Below, piece by piece: positions 34,528-44,084 of a DNA stretch of 64,000 bases (the stretch's first letter is position 1; each line of letters starts with the position of its first letter). Position numbers and translations under genes: made by a program. The stretch spans positions 4,650,001-4,714,000 of the forward strand of contig NZ_CP108383.1 in NCBI RefSeq assembly GCF_035958815.1, given 5' to 3'. This DNA is from Nocardia sp. NBC_01327 (lineage in GTDB: Bacteria; Actinomycetota; Actinomycetes; Mycobacteriales; Mycobacteriaceae). The notes beneath the pieces are model-generated. The model was given only the letters and a program-made list of their open reading frames with translations, was not told the DNA's origin and did not search any database.

Positions 34528-35406
34528 TTACCGTGCGGGTAAGTGCGGTGGGCCACTGCGGTGCAGACGTCCGTTCAGCAGTTGCCGGCGCAGTTCGACG
34601 AACTCCGCCGGCAACTGCACGCCGAGGTCGCGCTGGACGGCACTGCAGAATGCCTCCAATCGGCGTTCGGCTCGGCCGTGCTGGCCGTTGCGCAGCAGCA
34701 CCTCGATGATCACCGTGGTTGCGAGCTGGTTGTACCGATCCAGCCGGAGCATCTGGTAGGCGGATTCGAGGAGTTCTTCATCAGGGCCGCAATCGATATC
34801 GATCTGCATCAGGCGGGTCAGTGCCTGCGAGCACATGAGGTCGTACCGGCGCCGGTGGTGCTCGAGCCAGTGGCACGATTCGTCCTCGAGCAAAGGGCCC
34901 TGCGAGACATATTCGGAGACGCGGCGATAGTAGAAGCGTGCGCGGGCGACGTCGCCCGCGATATCGCAGGCGTGGCCGCGCTGATACAGCAGCCCGAGGT
35001 CGGCCACATCGGTCCACCACAGGCCCGCCGGGTCGAAGGTGTACACCCGGCTTGCGTGGCGTTGAATGAACGAGGACTGTTCTCGCGGACCGAGTTCCGG
35101 CTCGAGCAGCCGCTTGAGCGCGTGCATGCTGACGTCGAACCCCTGGATCGCCTTGTCCGGATCGGCCCCGGGCCACAGCGTGTCGACGAACTGATCCGTC
35201 GAACACGGCTTCCCGGGGTTGAGCAGGAACCACAGCAGGATGTGCAGGCCCTTCCTGCGGCTGGTCTCCAGCGTCAGCCGATGATCCCCGTGGTATATCC
35301 GCAGGTCGCCGAACAGGTGGGCACGGTAGGGAGCCTCTCGCTCGAGTTCTCTGGGATGAGCGAGGTCGTTTCTGCGTAATCCGTCGATCGCGTATGAAGC
35401 AGTCAT
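34528..35406 (-). CDS. BTAD/SARP-family transcriptional activator 2
   Basis: The 292-residue protein begins MTASYAIDGLRRNDLAHPRE with GAGGGAGC before the ATG. The winged helix (APYRAHLFGDLRIYHGDHRL, then LETSRRKGLHILLWFLLNPG and TLWPGADPD) is followed by the BTAD helical repeats (WWTDVADLGLLYQRGHACDI, RYDLMCSQALTRLMQIDIDC, AESAYQMLRLDRY, VIIEVLLRNGQHGRAERRLE). It is smaller than, but domain-identical to, SARP 1. It is divergent from the MFS gene at 35721, with a candidate SARP operator at 35661 in the gap, so this protein or SARP 1 may switch that gene on. Confidence 0.88.
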   Translation of the reverse strand: MTASYAIDGLRRNDLAHPRELEREAPYRAHLFGDLRIYHGDHRLTLETSRRKGLHILLWFLLNPGKPCSTDQFVDTLWPGADPDKAIQGFDVSMHALKRLLEPELGPREQSSFIQRHASRVYTFDPAGLWWTDVADLGLLYQRGHACDIAGDVARARFYYRRVSEYVSQGPLLEDESCHWLEHHRRRYDLMCSQALTRLMQIDIDCGPDEELLESAYQMLRLDRYNQLATTVIIEVLLRNGQHGRAERRLEAFCSAVQRDLGVQLPAEFVELRRQLLNGRLHRSGPPHLPAR

Positions 35407-35660
35407 TGCTCCCTCGTTTCAAGCGAAACCACGCCGACTTGCGGAACGCTGTCGGCCTCGGCCCGAAATAAACGATCTTCATAAACGATAGAACGCGCTG
35501 GTCAAGTTTGCGACCAACATAATGATACTGGGGTCCAAGGCTTTTGGATCGGGGACCATCCGGTCTGTCTGAGTTCGACCGTAGTGGACGGTCTTTCAGT
35601 TCAGTGCGAAAGGATATGCATTTCGACCAGTCGGTCTGTCGTTGCCCACTTTCCCGCCGA

Positions 35661-35692
35661 GTAAGTGAAGTGTAAGAGCGCCCGTTCAGAGT
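35661..35692 (+). promoter_or_regulatory. Candidate SARP operator and -10 box upstream of MFS gene
   Basis: GTAAGTG (35661-35667), 4-bp spacer, GTAAGAG (35672-35678): heptamers repeating every 11 bp. CAGAGT (35687-35692) follows after 8 bp. The layout matches the site at 13434 (GGTAAGC/GGTAATG/CATTCT) very closely, including the CAnnnT box. Confidence 0.45.
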
Positions 35693-35720
35693 CGGGCGGG
35701 ATCCACGGGAGGCCGGGCAG

Positions 35721-37403
35721 ATGAAATCAACTGCGGCACAAGGACACATCCCATCGCCGTCGAGTGCCGAGCCTCCGCGTCGCGGTCGCCGCCTCAACGG
35801 CGCCTCGTACGAGCACCCGGCCGCATTCTGGATCGGAGTCGCTCTCACGACAATCGGCGTACTACTTCAACTTCCGATGTACTTCTCCGCGCGGAATATG
35901 CACTACCACCTCGCGGGCATGCCCATGACCACAGAAATGGTCCTCGGCATGGTCATCGTGTTCGCCGGAGTCGGCTGCACCTTCTACAGCCTGTTTCCAC
36001 GGAAACAGGAGGCCGCTGCCCGGCTGGGCGATATAAGCGTCGCGCCTCTCGACGACGCACCGATCAAGCCGGCCCATATCGCCCTACTCGCCGTCGTCGC
36101 GGTCGCCCTTGTGATCGATGCGATGAAACCGGTCGCGTTCGCCTTCCTGACCCCCGGAGCCGCAAGCGAGTACGGCCTCCGGGGTCCGCTGAACCCGAAC
36201 GCGCACGCCTTGCCGATCGGGCTCTACCCGCTGGCAGGCATCAGCGGCACCATGGTCGGTTCGTTCCTCTGGGGATGGCTGGGTGACCGGATCGGCCGGC
36301 GTGCCTCGATCCTGCTCAGCGCCATCATCTTCATCGCGACCTCGTGCTGCGGCACGATGCCCGAATACTGGATGAATCTCGTCACCTGCTTCGTCATGGG
36401 CTTGGGTGTCGGCGGTCTGCTGCCGATTACCTTCGTGCTGCTGTCGGAGACGGTCCCGCGCAGACATCGCGGATGGATGATGGTGCTCGTCGGCAGCGCC
36501 CTCGCCGGTGCCTACATCGTCGTCAGCTGGCTCGCGGGGACCTGGGCGTCATCGGCACACTTCGGCTGGCGGCTGTTGTGGCTGGTCGGAATTCCCACCG
36601 GCCTGCTACTGCTGGTGCTCAATCGGTGGATACCCGAGTCCCCGCGTTTCCTGCTGCAGCAGGGTCGCGCGGAGGAGGCCCGGGCTGTCATGCGCCGCTA
36701 CGGTGCGAGACTCGTGGAATCGAAATCCGAACCGGTGGTGGAGGATTGGTCGCCGGCGGGGTCCGCGCGGTTGCTCGGCCGCCGTTATCTCGGGCTGTCC
36801 GCCGCGGTGGTGCTGCTCGCGATCAGTATCGGCACCACCCAGTACGGCTTCCAGCAGTGGATGCCGTCGAATCTGCAGCGGCTCGGGTTGTCCGAGGTCA
36901 ACGCCAGCACTCTGCTTCGCAATGCCGCCGTCATCGGGATGCCGCTGAGCGTTCCGATCGCGTTGCTGTACGGATTCTGGAGCAGTAAGCGAACAGTGAT
37001 CATGACCGGTGCCCTGATGGGCGTCGCGCTGGTGACCTTCGCGGTGCTCGGCGACCACGTCGTCGACAACCGCGCCTTGCTCTACATCCTGCTCGTCGTC
37101 CCGGTTTGGGGCATCAGCATTCTCACTTCGGTTCTTGCCGCCTATACCGCCGAGGTGTACCCGACCGTGATCCGCGCACGCGGTAGCGGATTATCCGCCG
37201 GCGCAACGAAAGCCGGCGGTGTCTTCATTCTCGCCTGTGTCGTCATGGCGATCGCCGCCCCTTCCATCCGGGTGACTGCCGCGCTCGGGGTGATCCCGCT
37301 GGCCCTGGCGTTGGTGGCGCTCATGATGTACGGCCCTGAAACCCGGAACCGGCAGCTCGAGAAGATCACCACCCGCGGACCCCGCGCGAGGAGCCGGTCC
37401 TAG
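35721..37403 (+). CDS. MFS transporter of the sugar/metabolite-type fold
   Basis: A 560-residue MFS protein. After a polar N-terminus of about 35 residues come two membrane segments, and the conserved core begins near residue 115. Motif A (LWGWLGDRIGRR) is at about 185-197. The GAYIVVSWLAGTWAS region and PESPRFLLQQGR (the PESPR motif of SP/AAHS-type carriers) are present. TAEVYPTVIRARGSGLSAG is the typical second-half motif. It is therefore a symporter-like MFS, not a DHA2 exporter. A precursor importer or product transporter of the cluster is possible, because the candidate SARP operator lies upstream. Confidence 0.85.
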   Translation: MKSTAAQGHIPSPSSAEPPRRGRRLNGASYEHPAAFWIGVALTTIGVLLQLPMYFSARNMHYHLAGMPMTTEMVLGMVIVFAGVGCTFYSLFPRKQEAAARLGDISVAPLDDAPIKPAHIALLAVVAVALVIDAMKPVAFAFLTPGAASEYGLRGPLNPNAHALPIGLYPLAGISGTMVGSFLWGWLGDRIGRRASILLSAIIFIATSCCGTMPEYWMNLVTCFVMGLGVGGLLPITFVLLSETVPRRHRGWMMVLVGSALAGAYIVVSWLAGTWASSAHFGWRLLWLVGIPTGLLLLVLNRWIPESPRFLLQQGRAEEARAVMRRYGARLVESKSEPVVEDWSPAGSARLLGRRYLGLSAAVVLLAISIGTTQYGFQQWMPSNLQRLGLSEVNASTLLRNAAVIGMPLSVPIALLYGFWSSKRTVIMTGALMGVALVTFAVLGDHVVDNRALLYILLVVPVWGISILTSVLAAYTAEVYPTVIRARGSGLSAGATKAGGVFILACVVMAIAAPSIRVTAALGVIPLALALVALMMYGPETRNRQLEKITTRGPRARSRS

Positions 37404-37574
37404 TGCGGGACCGTCGGACGAATGACTCTGGCGCATTCGGTGGCACGGAGGGCCACGGACCGAACAGTATTGCGGTCGAGCGAGCCCGCGGGCTGACCGA
37501 TAAGCCTGTGAGTCAACCGAACACAAGGCAGTCCCGATCGTGGCGAGAGTCGACTGGAATCGAACGTGCGGATC

Positions 37575-38390
37575 TCAGTCGGTATTGAAAAACTGCTCAA
37601 GTATGCGGGCGACATCAGTCGGCTGTTCGAGGACTGAGCAGTGCCCTGAGCCGGGGATCTCCTCGAACTGTGCACCTGGGATCGAGTTGGCCATTTGTCG
37701 TGCGAGCCGGGGCGGTGTCATCGCGTCGTTCGCGCCGACGACGACAAGGGTCGGCAAGGTTATGCGACTCAACTCGATTTCTACCGAGGCGCGGGACATT
37801 GCAGCCCGCATCGCATGCGCTATGCCCCCCCGATCGCATTTGCCAAGCCGATCGAGCCATTCATCAACCACCGCTTGGCCTTCCGTGCTGGAGAGGTAGG
37901 CAGAACTAAACATCAGCGGTGCGACGGTGTGTTTCAATATCCGTGGTCCCAGTATACGAAAGAGGATGGCCTGTAAGTCATTTCGGTGCACGACTCTTTT
38001 GGGTGCGGTGCTGGCGCAGGTATCGAGCAGGACCAGGGACCGTAGAAGTGTGCCGTGCCGTATGGCCAAACGTTGTCCGACGAAACCACCGCTGGATAGC
38101 CCCACCCAATGGACTGGGGAGATTCCAAGCGCGGTGATCAGCGCCGCTGCGTCGGCGGTGAGAGTTTCCATGTCGTAGTCCGTCCGTGGTGCTGGCGTGT
38201 TGCCATGTGCGCGCCAATCGACGGCGACGCAGCGGAACTCGCTGCGCAGGGATTCGATTTGATGCCGGAACATCCATCCGCCGAAGAGCGTTCCGTGCCC
38301 GAACACGATGGTCTGCGCCTGCGGCCGGCTGGGTGGTGCTCCGGTGTCGGTGTACGCGAGGGTGATGCCGTTGACGTCGATGGTCGGCAT
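37575..38390 (-). CDS. Alpha/beta hydrolase
   Basis: A 271-residue alpha/beta hydrolase: GITLAYTDTGAP, oxyanion HG motif FGHGTLFGGWMF, nucleophile elbow GLSSGG (Ser about 98), Asp in VVVGANDAMTPP about residue 218, His in GSGHCSVLEQP about residue 249. The GAGG ribosome site lies on the end of the acyl-CoA ligase gene and the start is 10 bp after its stop, so the two are translated together. It is an esterase/lipase-like enzyme of unknown substrate, perhaps hydrolysing a CoA or acyl ester made by the ligase. It seems to be outside the metabolite cluster. Confidence 0.85.
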   Translation of the reverse strand: MPTIDVNGITLAYTDTGAPPSRPQAQTIVFGHGTLFGGWMFRHQIESLRSEFRCVAVDWRAHGNTPAPRTDYDMETLTADAAALITALGISPVHWVGLSSGGFVGQRLAIRHGTLLRSLVLLDTCASTAPKRVVHRNDLQAILFRILGPRILKHTVAPLMFSSAYLSSTEGQAVVDEWLDRLGKCDRGGIAHAMRAAMSRASVEIELSRITLPTLVVVGANDAMTPPRLARQMANSIPGAQFEEIPGSGHCSVLEQPTDVARILEQFFNTD

Positions 38391-38399
38391 GCACGGCCT

Positions 38400-39956
38400 C
38401 TATCGGCGCTCGTAGAGGGCACGCAGCTGGCGCTTGTAGATCTTGCCCGAGTCGTCGCGGGGCAGCTCATCGACAACGCGGATGACTGCGGGGACTTTGT
38501 AATCGGCGAGTTGTCCTACGAGTTCGGTACGAATGATCGTTTCGTCGAGCTTCGCGCCGGGCCGGGTGATGATGTGCGCGGCGACTTGCTCACCGAGATC
38601 TCCAGGGTGAGGGATTCCGAAGACTGCGACATCTTCCACGTGGGGGAGGGTGCTGATCGACGCCTCGATCTCGGCGGGGTAGATGTTCACGCCGCCTGCG
38701 ATGATCACCTCGCTGGTGCGTCCGGTCAGGTAGAGGTACCCGTCGGTATCGAGGTAGCCGAGGTCACCCACGGTGATCATGCCCGGCCGGGGCGTGGTGT
38801 TTGGGGAGGGCTGGTTGAGGTAGTCGAAATCGGGCCAGTAGTCGGCGCTTTTGATGAATACGCGCCCGATCTGGCGGGGCGGCAATTCGGTGCCGCGCTC
38901 GTCGAAGATGACGACAGCGGCACCGTCCAGTGGGCGGCCGACGGTCCCAGGGTGCTCGAGCCAGTCGTTGCTGCTGGTCCATGTGATGGCACCGGATTCG
39001 CTGCAGCCGTAAAACTCCCACAGCGCGGCGCCGAACCAGTCGATGGCGGCTCGTTTCACTGCAGGCGGGCAGGGCGCAGCCGAATGGATGAGGTGGGTAA
39101 GGCTGGTTACGTCGTAATGGGCCCGCACGTCCAGAGGCAGGGATAGCAGCCGAGAGAGCATGGTCGGGACGATCTTGGCGTGTTGGATTCGGTTCTGGTG
39201 CACCAGCTTCAGGAATTGCTCGCCGTTCCAGCGCGGCATGACGGTGATGTTGGTGCCCATGCGCAGCGCCAACAGTGCCACCGCGTTGGGGCTGGTGTGA
39301 TAAAGCGGCCCAGCGACCAGCATCTGGCCTCCGGGCGTCAATCCCATCCGCTGCGCCGTCGCGCCGGCGATCGCGAGCAACTGCTGTGGTGTCATGCGCT
39401 GCCGCAGTACACCTTTCGGTCGTCCGGTGGTACCGGAGGTGTAGATCAGCCCCATAGAATCGGCGATCGCGCCCTCTACCCACCCCAGCGGTTCACTGGC
39501 CGCGTCGATCCACTCCTCGAACATTGCGTGCCGCCCGGTCGGCTGATTCGGCGATCGGCCCACGCCGGTCTCGCGCGTCAGTCCCTCCGGCATCGCGATC
39601 TCGACGATGACCGGACTGACATGTGCAGATTTGGCTGCCTGCTCGATGATGGGCACGAATTCGGTGTGGGCGAAGACCATTCGGACATCGGCGTCGGTGA
39701 GTATGTGCGCGACTTCGGGTGCCTGCCACCGCGTATTGATCGGCACCGGGTTCGCGCCGCAGGTAGCGGCGGCGAGGGAGACCTCGAGGAACTCGATGTC
39801 GTTGCGGGCCATGATCGCGATGCGCTGACCCGCGCCGACTCCGGCATCGGCGAGAGCGGCCGCGAGTCTCCCGGCACGCTGGTGCGTCTCCGATTGGCGC
39901 CGTGTCCGAGCGCCACAGGTGATGATCGGGTCCGACGCTGCAGCCGCCTCGCTCAT
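38400..39956 (-). CDS. Acyl-CoA synthetase / AMP-dependent ligase
   Basis: A 518-residue ANL-family ligase. The P-loop SMGLIYTSGTTGRPKGVLRQ is near residue 170, the A5 motif WEFYGCSESGAI near 315, A7 TVGDLGYLDTDGYLYLTGRT near 400, and A10 DDSGKIYKRQL holds the catalytic Lys at the end. It activates a carboxylic acid to the acyl-AMP, then the CoA thioester; acyl-chain specificity cannot be read. The N-terminus (PIITCGARTRRQSETHQRA) is short, lacking the usual first 20-30 residues. It is co-transcribed with the hydrolase downstream. Confidence 0.88.
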   Translation of the reverse strand: MSEAAAASDPIITCGARTRRQSETHQRAGRLAAALADAGVGAGQRIAIMARNDIEFLEVSLAAATCGANPVPINTRWQAPEVAHILTDADVRMVFAHTEFVPIIEQAAKSAHVSPVIVEIAMPEGLTRETGVGRSPNQPTGRHAMFEEWIDAASEPLGWVEGAIADSMGLIYTSGTTGRPKGVLRQRMTPQQLLAIAGATAQRMGLTPGGQMLVAGPLYHTSPNAVALLALRMGTNITVMPRWNGEQFLKLVHQNRIQHAKIVPTMLSRLLSLPLDVRAHYDVTSLTHLIHSAAPCPPAVKRAAIDWFGAALWEFYGCSESGAITWTSSNDWLEHPGTVGRPLDGAAVVIFDERGTELPPRQIGRVFIKSADYWPDFDYLNQPSPNTTPRPGMITVGDLGYLDTDGYLYLTGRTSEVIIAGGVNIYPAEIEASISTLPHVEDVAVFGIPHPGDLGEQVAAHIITRPGAKLDETIIRTELVGQLADYKVPAVIRVVDELPRDDSGKIYKRQLRALYERR

Positions 39957-39998
39957 ATCCCGAAGTCTGCCATCCTCGGTACGAACAGGCGCGCACCT

Positions 39999-40895
39999 TC
40001 AGCGATCTTGGAACAATCCGAAGAACGTGGACATGGTCTCGACCGTGACCGGGTTGTCACTGGGCTTGCCGTACAGGAACCGTGGACCTTTTGAGGCACC
40101 GGGGATTTGGTGACCGCCGTCGACGATCGTGTAGAGACTGACCGGTGACCGGTCTGCCTGCGTGTAATCCGTTCGGCGGACCGTGGTGCGTGAAGGGCGG
40201 TCCGGGGCGAGCCACTGAACGGTCGGGGGAGCGTCGATACCATTGCGCGCTGCGAAGTACTGCGCGGTGTCGAGGGCAGACAGATGAGCTCCTTTGGAGA
40301 ACAGTCCGCGAAAGCTGACTCGGCCACCCTCGTACGGGGCCAGCGGGTCCGCGGTCCCGTGGATGGACAGCAAGGGCACTGCCCTGCCCGGCTGATCCGA
40401 AACCGAGCGGTTCTCGGGTGCGGGCAGATTGCAGCCGATCAATACCGCGCCGGCGAGCACATCCGGAGCATCGTGCAGGAGCCGAATCGTCATCTGGCCG
40501 CCGAGCGAATATCCGACAGCGAAGACCCGCTGGCGGTCGATTGTGTGCTGTTCGGCCAGGTCCTCGACCAATCGGCGTAGAAATCCCACGTCATCGATGG
40601 TTTTTGCCGTTGCCGACAGCATGACCGCCTTCCGGGCCCCGTTCCATTCGCGGCCGATAGCATCCGGATACGCGACGACAGCGTGTCCGCGGGCCGCGAG
40701 GGCATCGAAGGCGCGGGTGCTGAACTCGCGCATCGAATCCCCGGTCTGGAGAAACCCGTGCAGCACCAAGACGAGCGCCGGAGTGTCGACCGGATTTCGT
40801 GGAACGACCACTGTTGAGGCGCGCCGGCGTCCTCCATGATCGACGACGTATCGGTCGACGACGACGTTCGTAGCCAGGTCCTGCGGATCATCCAC
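39999..40895 (-). CDS. PHB-depolymerase-like esterase (LpqC type)
   Basis: A 298-residue protein starting MDDPQDLATNVVVDRYVVDH. An alpha/beta-hydrolase of the polyhydroxybutyrate depolymerase/feruloyl esterase group: LVLVLHGFLQTGDSM, VVAYPDAIGREWNG, FLRRLVEDLAEQHTIDRQRV, nucleophile GYSLGGQM (Ser about 130), SIHGTADPLAPYEGG (Asp), VDGGHQIPG (His). There is no signal peptide, unlike LpqC. The final segment is short. It acts on small polyester or plant-type esters; the true substrate is unknown. It is separate from the acyl-CoA ligase gene by 43 bp in the same direction. Confidence 0.85.
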   Translation of the reverse strand: MDDPQDLATNVVVDRYVVDHGGRRRASTVVVPRNPVDTPALVLVLHGFLQTGDSMREFSTRAFDALAARGHAVVAYPDAIGREWNGARKAVMLSATAKTIDDVGFLRRLVEDLAEQHTIDRQRVFAVGYSLGGQMTIRLLHDAPDVLAGAVLIGCNLPAPENRSVSDQPGRAVPLLSIHGTADPLAPYEGGRVSFRGLFSKGAHLSALDTAQYFAARNGIDAPPTVQWLAPDRPSRTTVRRTDYTQADRSPVSLYTIVDGGHQIPGASKGPRFLYGKPSDNPVTVETMSTFFGLFQDR

Positions 40896-41037
40896 GGACT
40901 CGATTGTTGCTGGCCACGACGTCGGATGTCAGCGATATCGCTGACGATGCCCCGATCGTCACTAAACTTGATCTTGCTGGCGCGCACGCCAGGCAGTGTT
41001 AGGTACTGGCCGTCCCGACATCGAAGGGAAGGATCAG

Positions 41038-42105
41038 ATGTGGTATCTCATCGACGCCGCCGAACCCGAGGCACTGCTGCGGTACGTGCCCGAGGAGGGC
41101 TCGGCGCGATGGCGGTCCCTTTACCGGGCTGTGCGCCCCAATTCCCTTGCGAACCTGGCTCATTCAGTGATCGTGCGAGCAATTGAGACTCATGCATCGT
41201 GCACTCGGTCGATCACTATCCGCGGCGCGGCGCACAATGTGGTGGCCAATCCGATCAACGGGTTGGATGGACGCACCCTCGCCGTGCAGCTCTGGGCTGG
41301 GGACGACGGGGCCGAACTCTTGGATCCACCGCAGGTGGATGCCTTCGTATGGGATGGGCAGTTGTGGACGCTGATCAGCGCTGGAGCTGGAGGGTCGGTG
41401 CTCCCGGCCAGTCATAATTTGCTGCATGGTGCCTGGTTCCTGTCCCGGATCATCGAGTGCGAACGCCGAGATCAGCTGATCACCGCCGCCATCGACCCAC
41501 AGCCGGACACCGAATGGCAGGGTCCGATCCAGATCCTCACCGCCGATGATGCCCGCACAGCGCGGGTAGCAGGCTACTTTCGATATCACGAGCCGCACCG
41601 GCTGCGGGGACTGCTTCTACAAGTCGAACATGGACGCGACCCTGGCATCGTGCTGCCCACCTACCACAACGACGCGACTGTGGCGCTGCTCGGCGGTACC
41701 ACCGCGTTGATCGATATGCGACTCATGCAGATCATCGAGTGGCTGACGCCCCCACTTCCACAGATCGCCTGGCGGCACCACCCAACGTCGGGGGATACGG
41801 TCGCGTCGACAAGTGAAGGCGAGTGGAACCTCGCGACAACGCATCTGGTTCATCCCGACGACAAAGCGATCTTTCTGAGCATGATGGCGGACCTGGCAAC
41901 GGGCAGAGTATTCGGAGCTCACAGCGTTGTCCGACTGCTCACAGTCGACCATGATTGGCTGCCGATCGAGATCTACACCGTGCCTCTGCCGTCGGGTTTT
42001 CCGGGATCGGAGGGGGCTCTCAGGTTCTTCACCTCGCTCATTCGGCCTGCTGGTGACTTGCCAATAGGGCGGATAGCTGAACCGTTGCGGAAGGTTCAAC
42101 TGTGA
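41038..42105 (+). CDS. GAF/PAS-like protein, actinobacterial family (1)
   Basis: The ATG at 41038 follows AAGGGAAGGATC; the frame opening at 40996 is not needed. The product is 355 residues. The N-terminal half has the blocks TRSITIRGAAHNVVANPING and TLAVQLWAGDDGAELLDPPQ, which I recall from an actinobacterial family of unknown function (DUF5593 in my memory; not verified). The C-terminal half resembles a PAS domain: ALIDMRLMQIIEW, HPDDKAIFLSMMADLATGRV, HSVVRLLTVDHDWLPIEIY. It probably senses a small ligand; the partner is unknown. It is a tandem paralogue of the next gene. Confidence 0.7.
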   Translation: MWYLIDAAEPEALLRYVPEEGSARWRSLYRAVRPNSLANLAHSVIVRAIETHASCTRSITIRGAAHNVVANPINGLDGRTLAVQLWAGDDGAELLDPPQVDAFVWDGQLWTLISAGAGGSVLPASHNLLHGAWFLSRIIECERRDQLITAAIDPQPDTEWQGPIQILTADDARTARVAGYFRYHEPHRLRGLLLQVEHGRDPGIVLPTYHNDATVALLGGTTALIDMRLMQIIEWLTPPLPQIAWRHHPTSGDTVASTSEGEWNLATTHLVHPDDKAIFLSMMADLATGRVFGAHSVVRLLTVDHDWLPIEIYTVPLPSGFPGSEGALRFFTSLIRPAGDLPIGRIAEPLRKVQL

Positions 42106-42222
42106 TCTACGCTACAAAATGCACTCCCTCCAGGGAGTTACGCGAGATGTGAAGTCAGCCGTCTCCGCGTCGCTAGGTGGCTACGCATGCGCGCAGCCGA
42201 AGACGTCCTGGAGGTGGTTCCG

Positions 42223-43419
42223 ATGGTCGAGATCCCTATGGAGGCATCGCAGTCTCCGAACTCTGGCAGGCCTACATCCCAGCATTTGCCATGCGATGAG
42301 AAACCGCGGCTCGCATCGCCGGCGGACATGCCTGCGCGCATCGCCCGATGCTTGCATCCCAACGGCACACACTCCCCGAAACGCTGGGTGGTGGTGGAAA
42401 GACTCGGCGACGCCAACGACGTCACAGTTCTTGTGGACGGTCAGTATCCGCGCCGGTTCGCCAACCTCAACCGCGTCACGATCGCGACGAACATCGCGAT
42501 CGCCCGTCGGCTGCCGCGCCTCGTCGAGCGATGCGCGGTGAGCCGTCGGGTCGCGATCGACCAACTCAAGTTGGCGTGCGGAGCACCGATCAATATCGTT
42601 GCCAACCCGTTCTTCGGTCCATACGGACATGTCCGTGCGGTTGCCCTCTGGGCAGGCGACGCTGACGAAGGACTGCCGCCACTGCCGAACATTGGTGTCC
42701 TGGAGTGGGATGCCACGGTCGTGGTCTCCGCGTCCGCGTCTGCGCGCTCGATGTTGCTCGACGACCAACAGGTGGAACGACTCATGCTGCCGGAGATGTT
42801 GTCGCACTTCGATCGTTTCGAGGACCGCTCCGAGTTCCTGGCCCTCCTCAGCTTCGACAACCCGATCGATGAATGGATCGGTTGCGCCACAAGGACCTTC
42901 GGTGATGGTGCTGTGCACCGGCTTCACCTCGCTGCGCGTGCTACTGGTGCGGGAATCGGCCGCAACGTTCGTGCCGTCGTGTGCGACATTTCTGATGTCG
43001 AAGCGCCGGTGCCCCCCGACATGTACTCCAGTGCATTGCGGAATGTGCCGGTACTGCCCGGCCACGCCTTGGCTCTCATCGACCTGAATGGACTGGTCAT
43101 TCATGATTGGGTTGCCAACGACCATGACCGGATCGCAGGATGGGCCCACCATCGACCCCTGTTGCACCCAGAGGACCAGGCCGCCATCGTCTCCGCGGGT
43201 CTCGAAATGCTCGCCGGCACTTCGACTACCGCGAGCGTGCGTGCCCGGATCCGATTCGATCCTGACGACGACTGGATCCAACTGGAATCGCACTGGACCC
43301 GAATTGTCACCGGCGATCAGCCCCAGGTGCTCGCGGACATCGCGATCGTTCCGCCGATGCCAGCATCTGTAGTCGACAAATGTGCTCGGTGCCAAGGGAT
43401 TTCCGATGAAGCCGCCTAG
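42223..43419 (+). CDS. GAF/PAS-like protein, actinobacterial family (2)
   Basis: The ATG at 42223 follows GGAGGTGG at good spacing; an upstream ATG at 42187 lacks a site. The product is 398 residues. It has the same layout as the protein at 41038: LKLACGAPINIVANPFFGPY and AVALWAGDADEGLPPLPNIG blocks, then a PAS-like end with LALIDLNGLVIHDW, HPEDQAAIVSAGLEMLAGTS and ARIRFDPDDDWIQLES. A short Arg-rich region around residues 75-115 is an extra. It is a duplicate with divergence; the role is unknown. Confidence 0.65.
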   Translation: MVEIPMEASQSPNSGRPTSQHLPCDEKPRLASPADMPARIARCLHPNGTHSPKRWVVVERLGDANDVTVLVDGQYPRRFANLNRVTIATNIAIARRLPRLVERCAVSRRVAIDQLKLACGAPINIVANPFFGPYGHVRAVALWAGDADEGLPPLPNIGVLEWDATVVVSASASARSMLLDDQQVERLMLPEMLSHFDRFEDRSEFLALLSFDNPIDEWIGCATRTFGDGAVHRLHLAARATGAGIGRNVRAVVCDISDVEAPVPPDMYSSALRNVPVLPGHALALIDLNGLVIHDWVANDHDRIAGWAHHRPLLHPEDQAAIVSAGLEMLAGTSTTASVRARIRFDPDDDWIQLESHWTRIVTGDQPQVLADIAIVPPMPASVVDKCARCQGISDEAA

Positions 43420-43550
43420 CGCTGGTGAGCTACTTATGCACAAGAGCTGCCGACCCGCAGTGGCGGCATCCGAAGCGCGCGTATCAGCCGGACTGGACGA
43501 GAACTGTTCAACAAGAACAGATTCGGAGAACATCGATGAAGGAGGCTGTC

Positions 43551-44084
43551 GTGAAGAATAACGTCTACCGACTAGAGGACCACTCTCCGGCGGTCATCGA
43601 TGGTATGCCGCTGGACCCGACCTACGCCGCTGGAGCAGCGCTGCGGGCCGCAGAGTCTGCCCTGGACCACTATCGAACTCGGCCATACGATCCCGCAGGA
43701 TGGAACAACCAGACGTCGGCTGCGGCGGCCATGGAACGCATCACCTCGTTCGATGCTCGACTGCTGCTGCAGCCCGAGTGCCGGAACGCGATGAGTGATG
43801 AGGAATTCGAGCTCTATCGTGCCGGCTCGGAGAAGCAGTGGCGGCTGCAGGAGCTGATCGCGCACTGGGCGGCCGCCGAGGCCAACCGGGACAGGGATCC
43901 GCAGCTGGCTGATCGGCGTTCTGCCCTGGTCGGTGGAGCGGGGATCGACCTGGACCGTGCCCGAGCCTGCGCTGCCGAGCATGGGGAATCTGGTTGGCCG
44001 CCGCCGGTGTGGACACGGATGGAACAGCTCGCTGTGGACTATGTCGAGATCACAGCCCTACTGGGCTGGGATCCATGGCAGTGA
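43551..44084 (+). CDS. Hypothetical protein, 177 residues
   Basis: The GTG at 43551 follows AAGGAGGC at ideal spacing; an ATG at 43536 is an alternative and the longer frame from 43425 is not supported. The product is 177 residues, acidic and helical, with Ala- and Trp-rich stretches (AGAALRAAESALDHYRTRPY, SEKQWRLQELIAHWAAAEAN, ARACAAEHGESGWPPPVWTR). There is no signal, membrane segment or catalytic motif, and no family is recognised. Confidence 0.55.
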   Translation: MKNNVYRLEDHSPAVIDGMPLDPTYAAGAALRAAESALDHYRTRPYDPAGWNNQTSAAAAMERITSFDARLLLQPECRNAMSDEEFELYRAGSEKQWRLQELIAHWAAAEANRDRDPQLADRRSALVGGAGIDLDRARACAAEHGESGWPPPVWTRMEQLAVDYVEITALLGWDPWQ

